Source: RGIG5612 sp964528825
GTDB lineage: Bacteria > Bacillota > Clostridia > Lachnospirales > Lachnospiraceae
Direction: 5' to 3'
Length of the DNA stretch: 64,000 bases
Assembly: GCA_964528825.1 (NCBI GenBank)
Contig: CAZGVB010000004.1
Span: forward strand, 20,771-84,770
Positions 17,807 to 26,326 of this stretch are shown here, one piece after another. Each line of letters starts with the position of its first letter. The stretch's first letter is position 1. Below the pieces are notes generated by a model. The model was not told where the DNA came from. It worked only from the letters and a program-made list of their open reading frames with translations, and made no database searches. Both the position numbers and the translations under genes were made by a program.

Positions 17807-18967
17807 TTATTTTTCTATTATGGCTTTTTCGGCTTTCTTTTGCCTCAGCAATCTATACGTATATTCAACCATAGCAGCAAATGGTATGGCACAAAGCATT
17901 CCTATGACGCCAAATATCCTTCCCAGAACTATTATGCTTATGAGTATCAATATAGACGATACACCGAGTGAACCGGAATACAGTCTCGGCTTTAAGACAT
18001 AACCGTCTAAAAATTGGATGATTACCGTCGCAATGATAAAGATCAATGCGTCTATCGGATCAACGAGTATAAGTATAAATCCGCCGATAACACCTCCTAT
18101 TATAGGACCGAATGTCGGCAAAAGATTGGTTACACCTACAACCACTGAGATGATGACCACATATGGCATATCAAAGATTACCATTACTATAGCGTTTGCG
18201 ACTCCCACTATGACCGTCTCAAGAAGATTGCAGCAGATATATCGTACAAGAATATAGTTGCATTTGCTGCAAAATTCATGGAAAGGCTTATACCTTTTTT
18301 CCTTAAGCATGAATCTGAAAAATCTTTTTCCAAGCCTTATAAGTCTTTCTTTATCAAAAAGATAATATACAGCGAGTATAACCGTCACAACACCGTTCAC
18401 AAGACTTGATCCTATAGACAGGGATTTTCTGATCACGCCGCCGTTCGATATCAGGTCTGTAAGCCATTTAACAAGCTTTTCACTTAAATCTGAAAAACCT
18501 ATCTCATCTATTATCTTACTGAACATACCATCACCGATGCCGGCAAGCATGTTTTCAAAATTTGTCATATATCCACTCAGATTGCTTACAAGCATTTGAA
18601 TGCTGCTTACGATCTGCGGCAACAATACCCACAAAATAGCACCAAGTGCAAGTAATATGATGACTATGCCGATAACTATAGAAATATACCTGGCATGCTT
18701 TCTGCTTTTCATTTTTTTGAATATATGATTTTCAAATACTCTGACAAGAGGATCTATGATATATGCAAGAACCATGGCTACCACAACAGGTGAAACAAAA
18801 TTCCATACAATTTTTATACCAGACCATATTGAATGATAATTTTGCAAGAGGAAAAACAAAATAACCGCTATACATAATGCAATGGTCAGATTAAACCATG
18901 GCCTATCCTTCATCTTTTCAATAAGTTTTTTTCCTTTTTTGTTTTCCGGATCTGATATATTATTCAT
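17807..18967 (-). CDS. AI-2E family permease (YtvI/PerM-like)
   Basis: A 386-residue polytopic membrane protein of the AI-2 exporter/PerM superfamily. A basic N-terminal cytoplasmic tail (about 35 residues) precedes paired hydrophobic helices. A soluble central segment (about 115-190) follows, and then the family-typical C-terminal helices with TNLLPTFGPIIGGVIGG and FLDGYVLKPRLYSGSLGVSSILILI. The substrate is unknown: family members export a range of small solutes and ions, and the AI-2 name should not be taken literally. It lies 45 nt downstream of prfA on the same strand. Confidence 0.85.
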   Translation of the reverse strand: MNNISDPENKKGKKLIEKMKDRPWFNLTIALCIAVILFFLLQNYHSIWSGIKIVWNFVSPVVVAMVLAYIIDPLVRVFENHIFKKMKSRKHARYISIVIGIVIILLALGAILWVLLPQIVSSIQMLVSNLSGYMTNFENMLAGIGDGMFSKIIDEIGFSDLSEKLVKWLTDLISNGGVIRKSLSIGSSLVNGVVTVILAVYYLFDKERLIRLGKRFFRFMLKEKRYKPFHEFCSKCNYILVRYICCNLLETVIVGVANAIVMVIFDMPYVVIISVVVGVTNLLPTFGPIIGGVIGGFILILVDPIDALIFIIATVIIQFLDGYVLKPRLYSGSLGVSSILILISIIVLGRIFGVIGMLCAIPFAAMVEYTYRLLRQKKAEKAIIEK

Positions 18968-19012
18968 TTTTATCCCTCTTAGTTCACTTTTATCTTATTT
19001 TCCGGTTATAAA

Positions 19013-20095
19013 TTAATTCTCTGCGTCATTCTCCTGTGCCAAAAGCTTAGCCGCCTGATCCGCAGCAATGCAATTATCTATTATCTCAAAAATATCACCA
19101 TCCATTATCGAATCTAATCTGTAAGATGTAAATCCTATCCGGTGATCCGTAACTCTTCCCTGCGGGAAATTATATGTCCTTATCTTTTCAGAACGGTCTC
19201 CTGTTCCGATCTGACTTTTTCTCTTTGCAGATTCCTCTGCTTGCTTTTTTTGCAATTCAAGGTCATAAAGTCTTGCTTTCAGCACCTTAAGTGCTTTGTC
19301 TTTATTTTTCAATTGAGACTTTTCATCTTGACACGAAATAACTATGCCGGTAGGTATATGTGTCAGGCGAACAGCCGAATCCGTAGTATTTACACATTGA
19401 CCGCCGTTACCGGATGCTCTGAAAACATCAAATTTGCAATCATTCATATCTATCACAACATCCACATCCTCTGCCTCCGGCATAACAGCGACAGTCGCAG
19501 TGGATGTATGGATACGGCCGCCTGATTCGGTAACAGGCACTCTCTGTACGCGATGCACACCGCTTTCATATTTCAGCTTGGAATAGGCGCCCTGACCGCT
19601 TATCATGAAAACGACCTCCTTAAAGCCGCCTATGCCCATCTCGTTTACGGAAACGATCTCGCATGACCAATGATTCTTTTCTGCATAAAGGCAATACATT
19701 CTGTACAATTCGGCTGCAAAAAGTGCTGCCTCATCTCCTCCTGCACCTGCTCTTATCTCCATGAAAACATTCTTATCGTCATTTTCATCCTTGGGCAATA
19801 ATAAAAGCTTGATCTTGGATTCCAGTTCTTCCATTTTCTTCTTTGCATCGGACAATTCTTCCTTAGCAAGTTCTCTGATATCCTCATCCTTTTCTTCTTC
19901 TAATATCTCAAGACTTTCTGAGACGGTATCCTGAGCGCTTTTATATTCCCTATATGCCTCAACGATGGGAGACATCTCGCTCTGTTCACGCATAAGCATT
20001 CTGAATGTCTTTTGGTCGCCCGTTATCCCGGGGTCACCCAGCTTCGCGATTATTTCTTTATATTTTTCTTCGATCGATTGAAGTTTATCAAACAT
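19013..20095 (-). CDS. prfA: Peptide chain release factor 1
   Basis: RF1 reads UAA and UAG stop codons and releases the peptide. The 360-residue protein has the codon-recognition tripeptide of the RF1 type (PVT, in RVQRVPVTESGG) and the catalytic GGQ loop (ASGNGGQCVNTTDSAV). The PxT tripeptide separates it from RF2. It follows prmC, the gene for the methyltransferase that modifies its GGQ glutamine, by 15 nt. The yqhQ-prmC-prfA order is usual in Clostridia. Confidence 0.97.
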   Translation of the reverse strand: MFDKLQSIEEKYKEIIAKLGDPGITGDQKTFRMLMREQSEMSPIVEAYREYKSAQDTVSESLEILEEEKDEDIRELAKEELSDAKKKMEELESKIKLLLLPKDENDDKNVFMEIRAGAGGDEAALFAAELYRMYCLYAEKNHWSCEIVSVNEMGIGGFKEVVFMISGQGAYSKLKYESGVHRVQRVPVTESGGRIHTSTATVAVMPEAEDVDVVIDMNDCKFDVFRASGNGGQCVNTTDSAVRLTHIPTGIVISCQDEKSQLKNKDKALKVLKARLYDLELQKKQAEESAKRKSQIGTGDRSEKIRTYNFPQGRVTDHRIGFTSYRLDSIMDGDIFEIIDNCIAADQAAKLLAQENDAEN

Positions 20096-20110
20096 TTTGT
20101 CTCCTTGCCA

Positions 20111-20953
20111 TTACTTTATCGGCCGTTGACCTATAACAACTCTGTCAAGATCAGCAAGATCTTTTTTTGTCATAACATTTACAAAACCATTTTTTGTCAT
20201 GAGATATTCGACCTCGGCACTTTGCAGACATCCAATCTCTAAAGTCAGCCAGCCGCCGTGCTTCAGGTAATTTACAGAATCCGGAATAAGTCTATTATAT
20301 ATATCCATGCCATCTACACCGCCTTTAAGTGCAAGTGATGGTTCATGTTCCTTTACCTCGGGATCCAAATCGTCATATTCTTCATCCGTAACATATGGAG
20401 GATTAGAGATTATACAATCAAATTTTTCATCAGGATCAAAAAGATCGAAGAGATCACTTTGTATAAATGTTATATCTGCGCCGTATGCTAATGCGTTTTT
20501 TTTCGATATATCCAGTGCCTTTTCCGATATATCAGATGCAAAAACATGCAGATCATCTCTGATACACTTGACCGCTAACGATATACAGCCGCTTCCTGTA
20601 CACATATCAAGTACCTTACCATTCTCAGGTATCAGCTTTAATGCGATCTCGCATAAAATCTCAGTATCAAATCTTGGTATGAGCACATCCGGTGTTACCT
20701 TTATCTCAAAGCCCATGAATTGAGCGGTACCTATTATATATTGATAAGGTACATGGTTTGCCCTTATATCTATCACTTCCAGATATTTTTGCACTATATT
20801 GGATGCAACCTGATGTTCTTTATTGAGAAGATAAGTCTTTCTGTCAACACCTGCCGCATACTCAAGCAAGTAAAAAGCATCGACAGCAGGACTTATTATT
20901 CCGTTTTCTTCCAGTATATTACTGCCTTCATCAAATAGTTCTCTAAGCTTCAT
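20111..20953 (-). CDS. prmC: Release-factor glutamine methyltransferase PrmC
   Basis: Methylates the glutamine of the GGQ motif in release factors, using S-adenosylmethionine. The 280-residue protein has an N-terminal helical domain, the SAM-binding motif VLDMCTGSGCISLAV, and the catalytic NPPY in CIISNPPYVTDEEY. It sits directly upstream of its substrate gene prfA. Confidence 0.96.
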   Translation of the reverse strand: MKLRELFDEGSNILEENGIISPAVDAFYLLEYAAGVDRKTYLLNKEHQVASNIVQKYLEVIDIRANHVPYQYIIGTAQFMGFEIKVTPDVLIPRFDTEILCEIALKLIPENGKVLDMCTGSGCISLAVKCIRDDLHVFASDISEKALDISKKNALAYGADITFIQSDLFDLFDPDEKFDCIISNPPYVTDEEYDDLDPEVKEHEPSLALKGGVDGMDIYNRLIPDSVNYLKHGGWLTLEIGCLQSAEVEYLMTKNGFVNVMTKKDLADLDRVVIGQRPIK

Positions 20954-21008
20954 ACAACCGCCTATTATCCATTGGATCGTCCTCTCAGACTCTCATATCA
21001 TTTGGAAA

Positions 21009-21977
21009 TCAACAATCAGGCTTATCATCGTCTATACCTTCTTCTTTGAGATATCCCCGCCAATCAAAAACAGCCTCAACGGAGGCTATCGCTACCTCCA
21101 CCATGTCCCGGTCAGGCTCCTTTGTGGTGAGAGCCTGTATCCAGAGTCCGGGCTTGCTGAGAATTTCCGCGATCTTCAGATCACTATTTCCCGTCCATTG
21201 TATGAATTCAAAAGAGAGCCCGGCGATTAAAGGCACCAACAACAGTCTGAATCCCATTCTGATAATCTTATTAACGAAATTTGATGTGTCCAATATACCG
21301 ATCGAGTTTAAAACAGCATCCAATATAACGAAGAGTATAATGCTTAAAAAAAGAACAAAAAATATAAAGCTGGTTCCGCATCTTCTATGTTCCTTTGACG
21401 CTTTCATGACATTATCTACCGTCAATGCATTGCCGCCTTCTATGCAATTGATGCATTTATGCTCCGAACCATGATACATATATGTTCTTTTGATATCTTT
21501 CATCAATGATATCAAGGAAATATAAGCAATAAATATCCCCAGCTTGATCACGCCTTCAATGACCGCCAATAATATTGCCGAGTCACTTTTTGCAAGTTTT
21601 AAAATACCATTTGCCGCCGCATAAGGAAGGATCATAAATATTGCGACCGCGAAAATAAGGGAAAAGGCTACTGTTCCAAACATGATCGCACTTTCCGATT
21701 TGGAATTATCGGATTTTTCAGTTTCTTCATCCTCGGCGTAAATGTTTGCAGAATATGTAAGGGTTTTTATTCCAATCACGAGAGAAGATATAAATGATGC
21801 CACGCCCCTTATTATCGGCCAGCCGAAAGCCTTGCAGATATCCTTCGGTGATCTGACCCTTTGCTTAGCGACTTTTATTGTTCCGTCAGGCTTGCGTACC
21901 GCAACAGCTACTTCATTCTTGTGGCGCATCATTACGCCCTCAAGCACTGCCTGTCCGCCGATTCCCGATGATCTCAT
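21009..21977 (-). CDS. yqhQ: DUF1385 membrane protein YqhQ
   Basis: A 322-residue DUF1385 member of unknown biochemical role. The N-terminus has the family hallmark GGQAVLEGVMMRHKN and the middle has YHGSEHKCINCIEGG, conserved His/Cys residues that could bind metal. Four or more hydrophobic segments place it in the membrane. I start at the ATG at 21975-21977 because AAGGAA lies just upstream and the family begins here. The frame continues 33 codons further upstream through the promoter region, which I reject. It leads the yqhQ-prmC-prfA group. Confidence 0.9.
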   Translation of the reverse strand: MRSSGIGGQAVLEGVMMRHKNEVAVAVRKPDGTIKVAKQRVRSPKDICKAFGWPIIRGVASFISSLVIGIKTLTYSANIYAEDEETEKSDNSKSESAIMFGTVAFSLIFAVAIFMILPYAAANGILKLAKSDSAILLAVIEGVIKLGIFIAYISLISLMKDIKRTYMYHGSEHKCINCIEGGNALTVDNVMKASKEHRRCGTSFIFFVLFLSIILFVILDAVLNSIGILDTSNFVNKIIRMGFRLLLVPLIAGLSFEFIQWTGNSDLKIAEILSKPGLWIQALTTKEPDRDMVEVAIASVEAVFDWRGYLKEEGIDDDKPDC

Positions 21978-22010
21978 AATTATTAATTCCTTTTCCCGAA
22001 TTATATGTTT

Positions 22011-22039
22011 ATTATATAAAAAACATCGCTGACAGGCAA
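22011..22039 (-). promoter_or_regulatory. Candidate promoter for yqhQ-prmC-prfA
   Basis: On the minus strand TTGCCT (22034-22039) and TATAAT (22011-22016) have a 17-nt spacer, 34 nt upstream of the yqhQ ATG. It overlaps the hairpin at 22018-22054. Confidence 0.5.
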
Positions 22040-22054
22040 TCTGCCTCCAGCGAT
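22018..22054 (-). terminator. Second terminator-like hairpin between rpmE and yqhQ
   Basis: A 7-bp outer stem (22025-22031 with 22048-22054) and a 5-bp inner stem (22034-22038 with 22042-22046) are separated by a small bulge. A G and then TTTTTT follow on the minus strand. It lies just after the main rpmE terminator, so the two act in series, and it overlaps the yqhQ promoter. Confidence 0.6.
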
Positions 22055-22114
22055 AAAATAAAAAAAGACTAAGCAAATAATCCTTAGAAGTAATTAAAGG
22101 AAATTGCTTAGTCT
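22055..22114 (-). terminator. Rho-independent terminator of rho-rpmE
   Basis: A perfect 11-bp stem (AGACTAAGCAA at 22066-22076, complement at 22104-22114) with a 27-nt loop lies 13 nt past the rpmE stop. On the minus strand it runs into a long T-rich tract (22055-22065). The large loop is unusual but stem and tract are convincing. Confidence 0.75.
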
Positions 22115-22127
22115 ATGCCTCTTATAG

Positions 22128-22337
22128 CTACTGTTCCTGTGATAAATTATATTTACGGTTAAACATTTCAACACGTCCGCGAGCACGGGTTGCTTTCTGC
22201 TGTCCGGTATAGAACGGATGGCACTTTGAGCAAACTTCCACGTGAATCTCTTTCTTTGTTGATCCGGTAACGAATGTATTGCCGCAGTTGCAGGTAACTG
22301 TCGCCTGATAATAAGCAGGATGTATTCCTTCTTTCAC
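22128..22337 (-). CDS. rpmE: 50S ribosomal protein L31 (zinc-binding type)
   Basis: A 69-residue ribosomal protein at the central protuberance of the large subunit. It is the C+ form, with cysteines in CNCG near residue 16-18 and CSKC near residue 36-39 that bind zinc. The start is a GTG at 22335-22337 with AGAGGTG upstream. It lies 74 nt after rho on the same strand, a common pairing. Confidence 0.96.
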   Translation of the reverse strand: MKEGIHPAYYQATVTCNCGNTFVTGSTKKEIHVEVCSKCHPFYTGQQKATRARGRVEMFNRKYNLSQEQ

Positions 22338-22411
22338 CTATATCACCTCTTCCTTATTTCGAATAAGCTATGACATACTATCATGTTAAATATTTTTTTT
22401 CAAGTACCAAC

Positions 22412-23719
22412 TTAGATAAACTTTGCTTTTCTTATCAATTGGACAAATTCTTCGTTGTTTTTTGTCCGAACGAACATCTCAAGGACCTTCTCTGTAGCAT
22501 CATCAGCACGCAGTCCGCCTGTTGCCTTTCTTATTGTATAGACTGCCTCCTGTTCCGGAATACTGAGAAGAAGGTCCTCACGTCTGGTACCGCTCTTTGC
22601 AATATCTATCGCAGGGAATATTCTCTTTTCCTGGAGCTTTCTGTCAAGTATCAGTTCCATGTTGCCCGTTCCCTTAAATTCCTCGTAGACAACATCATCC
22701 ATCTTACTTCCGGTATCTACAAGCGCCGTTGCAAGTATACTGAGGCTTCCTCCCTCTCTGATATTTCTGGCTGCACCGAAAAATCTCTTCGGACTGTAAA
22801 GTGCCGCGGGATCGAGTCCACCTGAAAGAGTACGTCCGCTTGGCGGAACAAGAAGATTATATGCCCTCGAAAGTCTTGTAATGCTGTCAAGCAATATAAT
22901 GACATCCTTTTTCTGTTCTACAAGTCGCTTTGCTCTCTCTATAGCCATTTCCGAAACTCTTTTGTGATGCTCCGGCAATTCATCAAATGTCGAATAGATC
23001 ACCTCGACATTATCACCTACTATAGATTCCTTCATGTCAGTTACTTCTTCGGGACGTTCATCTATAAGAAGTATCATGATCCTCATTTCCGGATTGTTTT
23101 GCTGAATCGACTTTGCAACCGCCTTGAGAAGCGTGGTCTTTCCTGCCTTTGGCGGAGAGACGATAAGACCTCTCTGTCCCTTTCCTATCGGTGAGATAAG
23201 ATCAAATATTCTCATCGCAACATTTTTGCTGTCACCCTCCAGTGAAATACGCTCGTCGGGAAAGATCGGTGTAAGGCTTTCAAATGCTTTTCTTCCTATG
23301 ACAGATGAAGGCATGTCTCCGTTGACTCTGTCAAGATGCAAAAGAGCTCCGAATTTTTCATTTTGAGTCTTTATTCTCACCTTGCCTTTGATCTCGTCAC
23401 CTGTTTTCAGCCCGAATTTCTTTATCTGAGCCGGTGACACATATACATCATTTGAGCCCGGAAGATAATTTTCACATCGAATGAAGCCATAACCATCCTG
23501 CATAACCTCAAGGATTCCGTCGGCTACCTTTCCGCTGTCCAGCTTTTCCTCTTCTTCTTTGGTAACGCCGGTCTCTTCATACCTTAGCTTATCTTCTGAC
23601 ATCTGAAGGAGGGCTTCCACTATGTCGGCCTTTTTCATAGACCCGCCGCCTTTGATGTTATTTGATTTGGCAATTTCCCTAAGCTGTTTTAAAGGCAACG
23701 ATTGTAATTTTTCCTTCAT
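22412..23719 (-). CDS. rho: Transcription termination factor Rho
   Basis: A hexameric RNA helicase that ends transcription at sites without intrinsic terminators. The 435-residue protein has a Rho_N helical domain (about 1-45), an acidic linker, an OB/cold-shock RNA-binding domain (about 65-135), Walker A PPKAGKTT (189-196), and the secondary-channel motif region GGSLSILATALVDTGSKMDD. Its presence means some operons here need not end in hairpins. rpmE follows it. Confidence 0.97.
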   Translation of the reverse strand: MKEKLQSLPLKQLREIAKSNNIKGGGSMKKADIVEALLQMSEDKLRYEETGVTKEEEEKLDSGKVADGILEVMQDGYGFIRCENYLPGSNDVYVSPAQIKKFGLKTGDEIKGKVRIKTQNEKFGALLHLDRVNGDMPSSVIGRKAFESLTPIFPDERISLEGDSKNVAMRIFDLISPIGKGQRGLIVSPPKAGKTTLLKAVAKSIQQNNPEMRIMILLIDERPEEVTDMKESIVGDNVEVIYSTFDELPEHHKRVSEMAIERAKRLVEQKKDVIILLDSITRLSRAYNLLVPPSGRTLSGGLDPAALYSPKRFFGAARNIREGGSLSILATALVDTGSKMDDVVYEEFKGTGNMELILDRKLQEKRIFPAIDIAKSGTRREDLLLSIPEQEAVYTIRKATGGLRADDATEKVLEMFVRTKNNEEFVQLIRKAKFI

Positions 23720-23854
23720 AAAAACCTCTTAAAAATATACTATTATGAAATGGATACGACAGTGGCAGAAGACCACCGAGGACATTATACAAAACTGTGT
23801 CGTCTAATTCAAGGGACAGAGTTTTTTGCATTTATTAATCTTTTATGATAAGCT

Positions 23855-24379
23855 ATGAGCATGTTGGTGAAATCATTTACAATTTATAAATTAATGATCT
23901 TATATATGCTCAATAAGCTCGACTGCAGACTGACTAACTCACAGCTGTCGCAGTTCTTTGTGACCAAAAAATATACTGATTACTTCAATATTCAGCAAAC
24001 ACTTTCCGAGCTTGTTGAATCCGGCTTCATTGAAAAGAATGTAATAAGAAATACATCATACTATAGTATCACACCTGACGGGTATGAAACTCTTACTTTT
24101 TTTAAAAATCAAATCCCAAAAGGTGCTCTTGAAGACATAAACGAGTTTCTTGAAACAAATAAATTCGATCTCAAAAATGAGGTCGGTACTACCGCCGATT
24201 ATTATAAACATACGACAGGCGATTATATCGCACATTGCCAGATAACCGAAGGCAAATCGCTCTTATACGAAATAAGTATCTCCGTTCCCTCCGAAGAGGA
24301 GGCAAAGCATATATGTGACAATTGGCGTCTCGAATGTGAAGAGATATATGCCTTTATAATGAAAGCGCTTCTTCAATAG
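23855..24379 (+). CDS. DUF4364 family winged-helix protein
   Basis: A 174-residue member of DUF4364, a clostridial family of unknown function. The first 80 residues read as a winged-helix DNA-binding domain (YKLMILYMLNKLDCRLTNSQLSQFF helix-turn-helix, then YYSITPDGYETLTFF). The C-terminal part is mixed alpha/beta. The start is uncertain between ATGs at 23855 and 23861, and neither has a clear ribosome binding site. It is divergent from rho, and its last 26 bp overlap the 3' end of ysxC on the other strand. A regulatory role is likely; the target is unknown. Confidence 0.8.
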   Translation: MSMLVKSFTIYKLMILYMLNKLDCRLTNSQLSQFFVTKKYTDYFNIQQTLSELVESGFIEKNVIRNTSYYSITPDGYETLTFFKNQIPKGALEDINEFLETNKFDLKNEVGTTADYYKHTTGDYIAHCQITEGKSLLYEISISVPSEEEAKHICDNWRLECEEIYAFIMKALLQ

Positions 24380-24941
24380 CGTTCCAAATTTCGTCCTTTC
24401 CCTCGCCTGTCACAGACGAAAACGGAATCATCAGACTGCCTTTGCAAGGCTTCAGGCCATCCCTCAGCAGCTTTAACTGTTTTGCAGCGGCACCCTTGCT
24501 TATCTTGTCAGCCTTTGTTGCTACAATAACAATTCTCTTTCCATAGGCTGCAGCCCATTCGCACATCATGATATCACTTGATTTAGCCTCGTGTCTAATA
24601 TCGACAAGTATAAATATCGCCCTGAGCTGCTTGGAATTTTTTAAATATCTTTCTATCATCGCAGCCCATTTAGCCTGCTCTGTTTTGGCAGCTGCAGCAT
24701 ACCCATACCCGGGCAGATCAACTAAATAGAATTGTTTATTAACATTATAAAAGTTGATAGTCTGTGTCTTTCCCGGCTTACCGGAGGTCCTGGCAAGAGC
24801 CTTACGATTTACAAGTTTGTTTATAAGTGATGATTTGCCTACATTGGACCTGCCCGCAAATGCTATCTCCGGCATATCTGTTGACGGTAATGCCGATGTC
24901 GGACCACAGACTATCTCAAGTTCTGTATTATTTATTTTCAT
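24354..24941 (-). CDS. ysxC: Ribosome biogenesis GTPase YsxC/EngB
   Basis: A small essential GTPase that helps assemble the 50S subunit. The 195-residue protein has the P-loop GRSNVGKSS (30-38), G3 DLPGYGYA, and G4 TKAD. Its ATG overlaps the stop codon of the preceding His-rich gene (TAATG), so expression is coupled to the metallochaperone genes. In many Firmicutes ysxC follows lon behind clpX; here the CobW-type pair occupies that position. Confidence 0.96.
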   Translation of the reverse strand: MKINNTELEIVCGPTSALPSTDMPEIAFAGRSNVGKSSLINKLVNRKALARTSGKPGKTQTINFYNVNKQFYLVDLPGYGYAAAAKTEQAKWAAMIERYLKNSKQLRAIFILVDIRHEAKSSDIMMCEWAAAYGKRIVIVATKADKISKGAAAKQLKLLRDGLKPCKGSLMIPFSSVTGEGKDEIWNAIEEALSL

Positions 24942-25622
24942 TATGCGATTCTGGAAAATTCCTTAACGACTCTGTCCTTCAAAGTCTCTTCATCAGGACC
25001 GAAGACAATAGCCGCAAAGCCTATCTCAGCGCCTTTGCCGTCATACTCGGTCATATTGAGCTTTCCGCCTACGGTAGAAAATGTCATCGCAGGCCCGTTT
25101 TCTTTGATAAATCCTTTGACATGGCCGATTATGGCATGCTGTTCCTTAAGCCATCCCTGCAGAGCTTCAAATGCCTCTTGCATTGCCTGCTTAGCTTCAT
25201 TTATCGTAAGCTTCGTCTCTTTTTCAAATGAGCAGACCGTGGCGCCCTCGTGTTTGTGAGTCTCTACCAGCTTATAACCGTCAACTATATACTTATGGCC
25301 CTCATCATGATGATGTCCCTCGTGATCATGTCCGCAGCATTCATCCCCATGGCTGTGGTGATGTTCGTGACATTCTTCATGATCATGTTCGTGATGATGC
25401 TCGTGGCATTCTTCATGATCATGTTCGTGATGATGCTCGTGGCATTCTTCATGNNNNNNNNNNNNNNNNNNNNNNNNNNNNNNNNNNNNNNNNNNNNNNN
25501 NNNNNNNNNNNNNNNNNNNNNNNNNNNNNNNNNNNNNNNNNNNNNNNNNNNNNACACTCTTCCTCGTGATCATCGCAAGTATTCTTTTGATCTTTATCTA
25601 TTTTCTCGTTCAATTCGCTCAT
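24941..25622 (-). CDS. Cys/His-rich repeat protein with CobW C-terminal-like domain (interrupted by assembly gap)
   Basis: The gene starts at the ATG at 25620-25622, with GGGAG upstream lying inside the end of the GTPase gene. Its first 23 residues are acidic and end in DDHEEEC. The coding sequence then enters a 100-N gap and emerges in a 12-residue repeat of His, Glu, Cys and Asp (HEECHEHHHEHD), then GDECCGHDHEGHHH. The C-terminal 110 residues form a globular domain with HVKGFIKENG, TVGGKLN and AAIVFGPDEETL, which resembles the CobW C-terminal domain. The frames on the two sides of the N run differ by one base, so the gap is not truly 100 bases. It is probably the metal-binding and C-terminal half of a split COG0523 metallochaperone. 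The metal is unknown. Confidence 0.7.
25371..25453 (-). repeat. Perfect 36-nt tandem repeats coding for a His/Cys-rich tract
   Basis: Two identical 36-nt units (25371-25406, 25407-25442) and the first 11 nt of a third run into the assembly gap. Each encodes 12 residues rich in His, Glu and Cys. A degenerate unit precedes them. The repeat almost certainly continues into the gap and caused it. Confidence 0.9.
25454..25553. other. Assembly gap of 100 N
   Basis: One hundred N bases lie inside the His-rich repeat. The number is a usual scaffold placeholder. The reading frames on the two sides do not match across 100 bases, which confirms the true length differs. Confidence 0.97.
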
Positions 25623-25626
25623 AGTC

Positions 25627-26256
25627 CTACTCCCAGCTTAAGATTTCTTCTATCATCTCATCACAGACTTTTTTCGTGCCCTCCGCGTCCGTGGTCGTGC
25701 TCATCGTATATACACGGCCCTCGGTATGCTTTAATACGTCAGCCTTAACTGCGGCAAGCTCATTTGCATCTACAAGGTCTGTTTTATTTATGAATACATA
25801 ATTAGCATCACTTATCTGATCAAAGACCAGTTCATTAAGTTCTTCGGCTGCCGAAAGCATCAGCCACCTGCTCGCATCTATTATGACACATGTTGTTATA
25901 TTCATATCATCATCATAATACATCCAAAGCCCGGTTGCCAGATCCGCGGGCCTTGCAAGTCCGGTTGTCTCAAGAATAACCCACTCCGGCTTTTCATTTT
26001 TTTCTATATCAACAAGGCAATCCATAAGATCACCTAATATGGAGCAGCATACGCATCCGTTAAACAATTCCTTTGACGAATATCCTCCTCCTTCTGTAAA
26101 TACATTATCTACTCCGACCTGACCGATCTCATTTTCTATGATCACGAGCTTCGTCTGGTCACCGCCTTCACACGAATCAACTATTTGATGAGCAAGCGGC
26201 ATAAGCACACTTGTTTTGCCGGAACCTAAGAATCCGCTTAAAACTATTAATTTCAT
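25627..26256 (-). CDS. CobW/COG0523-type GTPase, G domain only
   Basis: A G3E-family GTPase that normally loads metal into target proteins. Visible motifs are Walker A SGFLGSGKTS (7-16), ENEIGQVGVD (41-50), the family's metal motif CVCC (68-71), Walker B-like VILETTGLARP, and NKTD. At 209 residues it lacks the His-rich linker and CobW C-terminal domain of full-length members (about 300-400 residues). Both are found in the next gene, whose ATG starts 4 nt after this stop codon. It lies 70 nt downstream of clpX on the same strand. Target protein and metal are unknown; Zn, Co, Ni or Fe are all possible. Confidence 0.88.
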   Translation of the reverse strand: MKLIVLSGFLGSGKTSVLMPLAHQIVDSCEGGDQTKLVIIENEIGQVGVDNVFTEGGGYSSKELFNGCVCCSILGDLMDCLVDIEKNEKPEWVILETTGLARPADLATGLWMYYDDDMNITTCVIIDASRWLMLSAAEELNELVFDQISDANYVFINKTDLVDANELAAVKADVLKHTEGRVYTMSTTTDAEGTKKVCDEMIEEILSWE

Positions 26257-26326
26257 TATTGCCTCCGGAAAAATTCATTTATTATACTAAAAAATACTAA
26301 GATTAATAACAGAGTTCATAAAGTCG

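Noticed and set aside
25371..25453. 36-nt direct repeats of CRISPR-like length
   Set aside because: The units are back to back without spacers, lie in a coding frame, and encode a His/Cys-rich peptide. No cas genes are near.
25454..25573. A start codon just inside the right side of the N block (ATG at 25571-25573) for the His-rich protein
   Set aside because: It reads the known right-flank sequence in a frame that matches the C-terminal part only because the gap is set to 100. The ATG at 25620-25622 has a ribosome binding site and a sensible acidic start.
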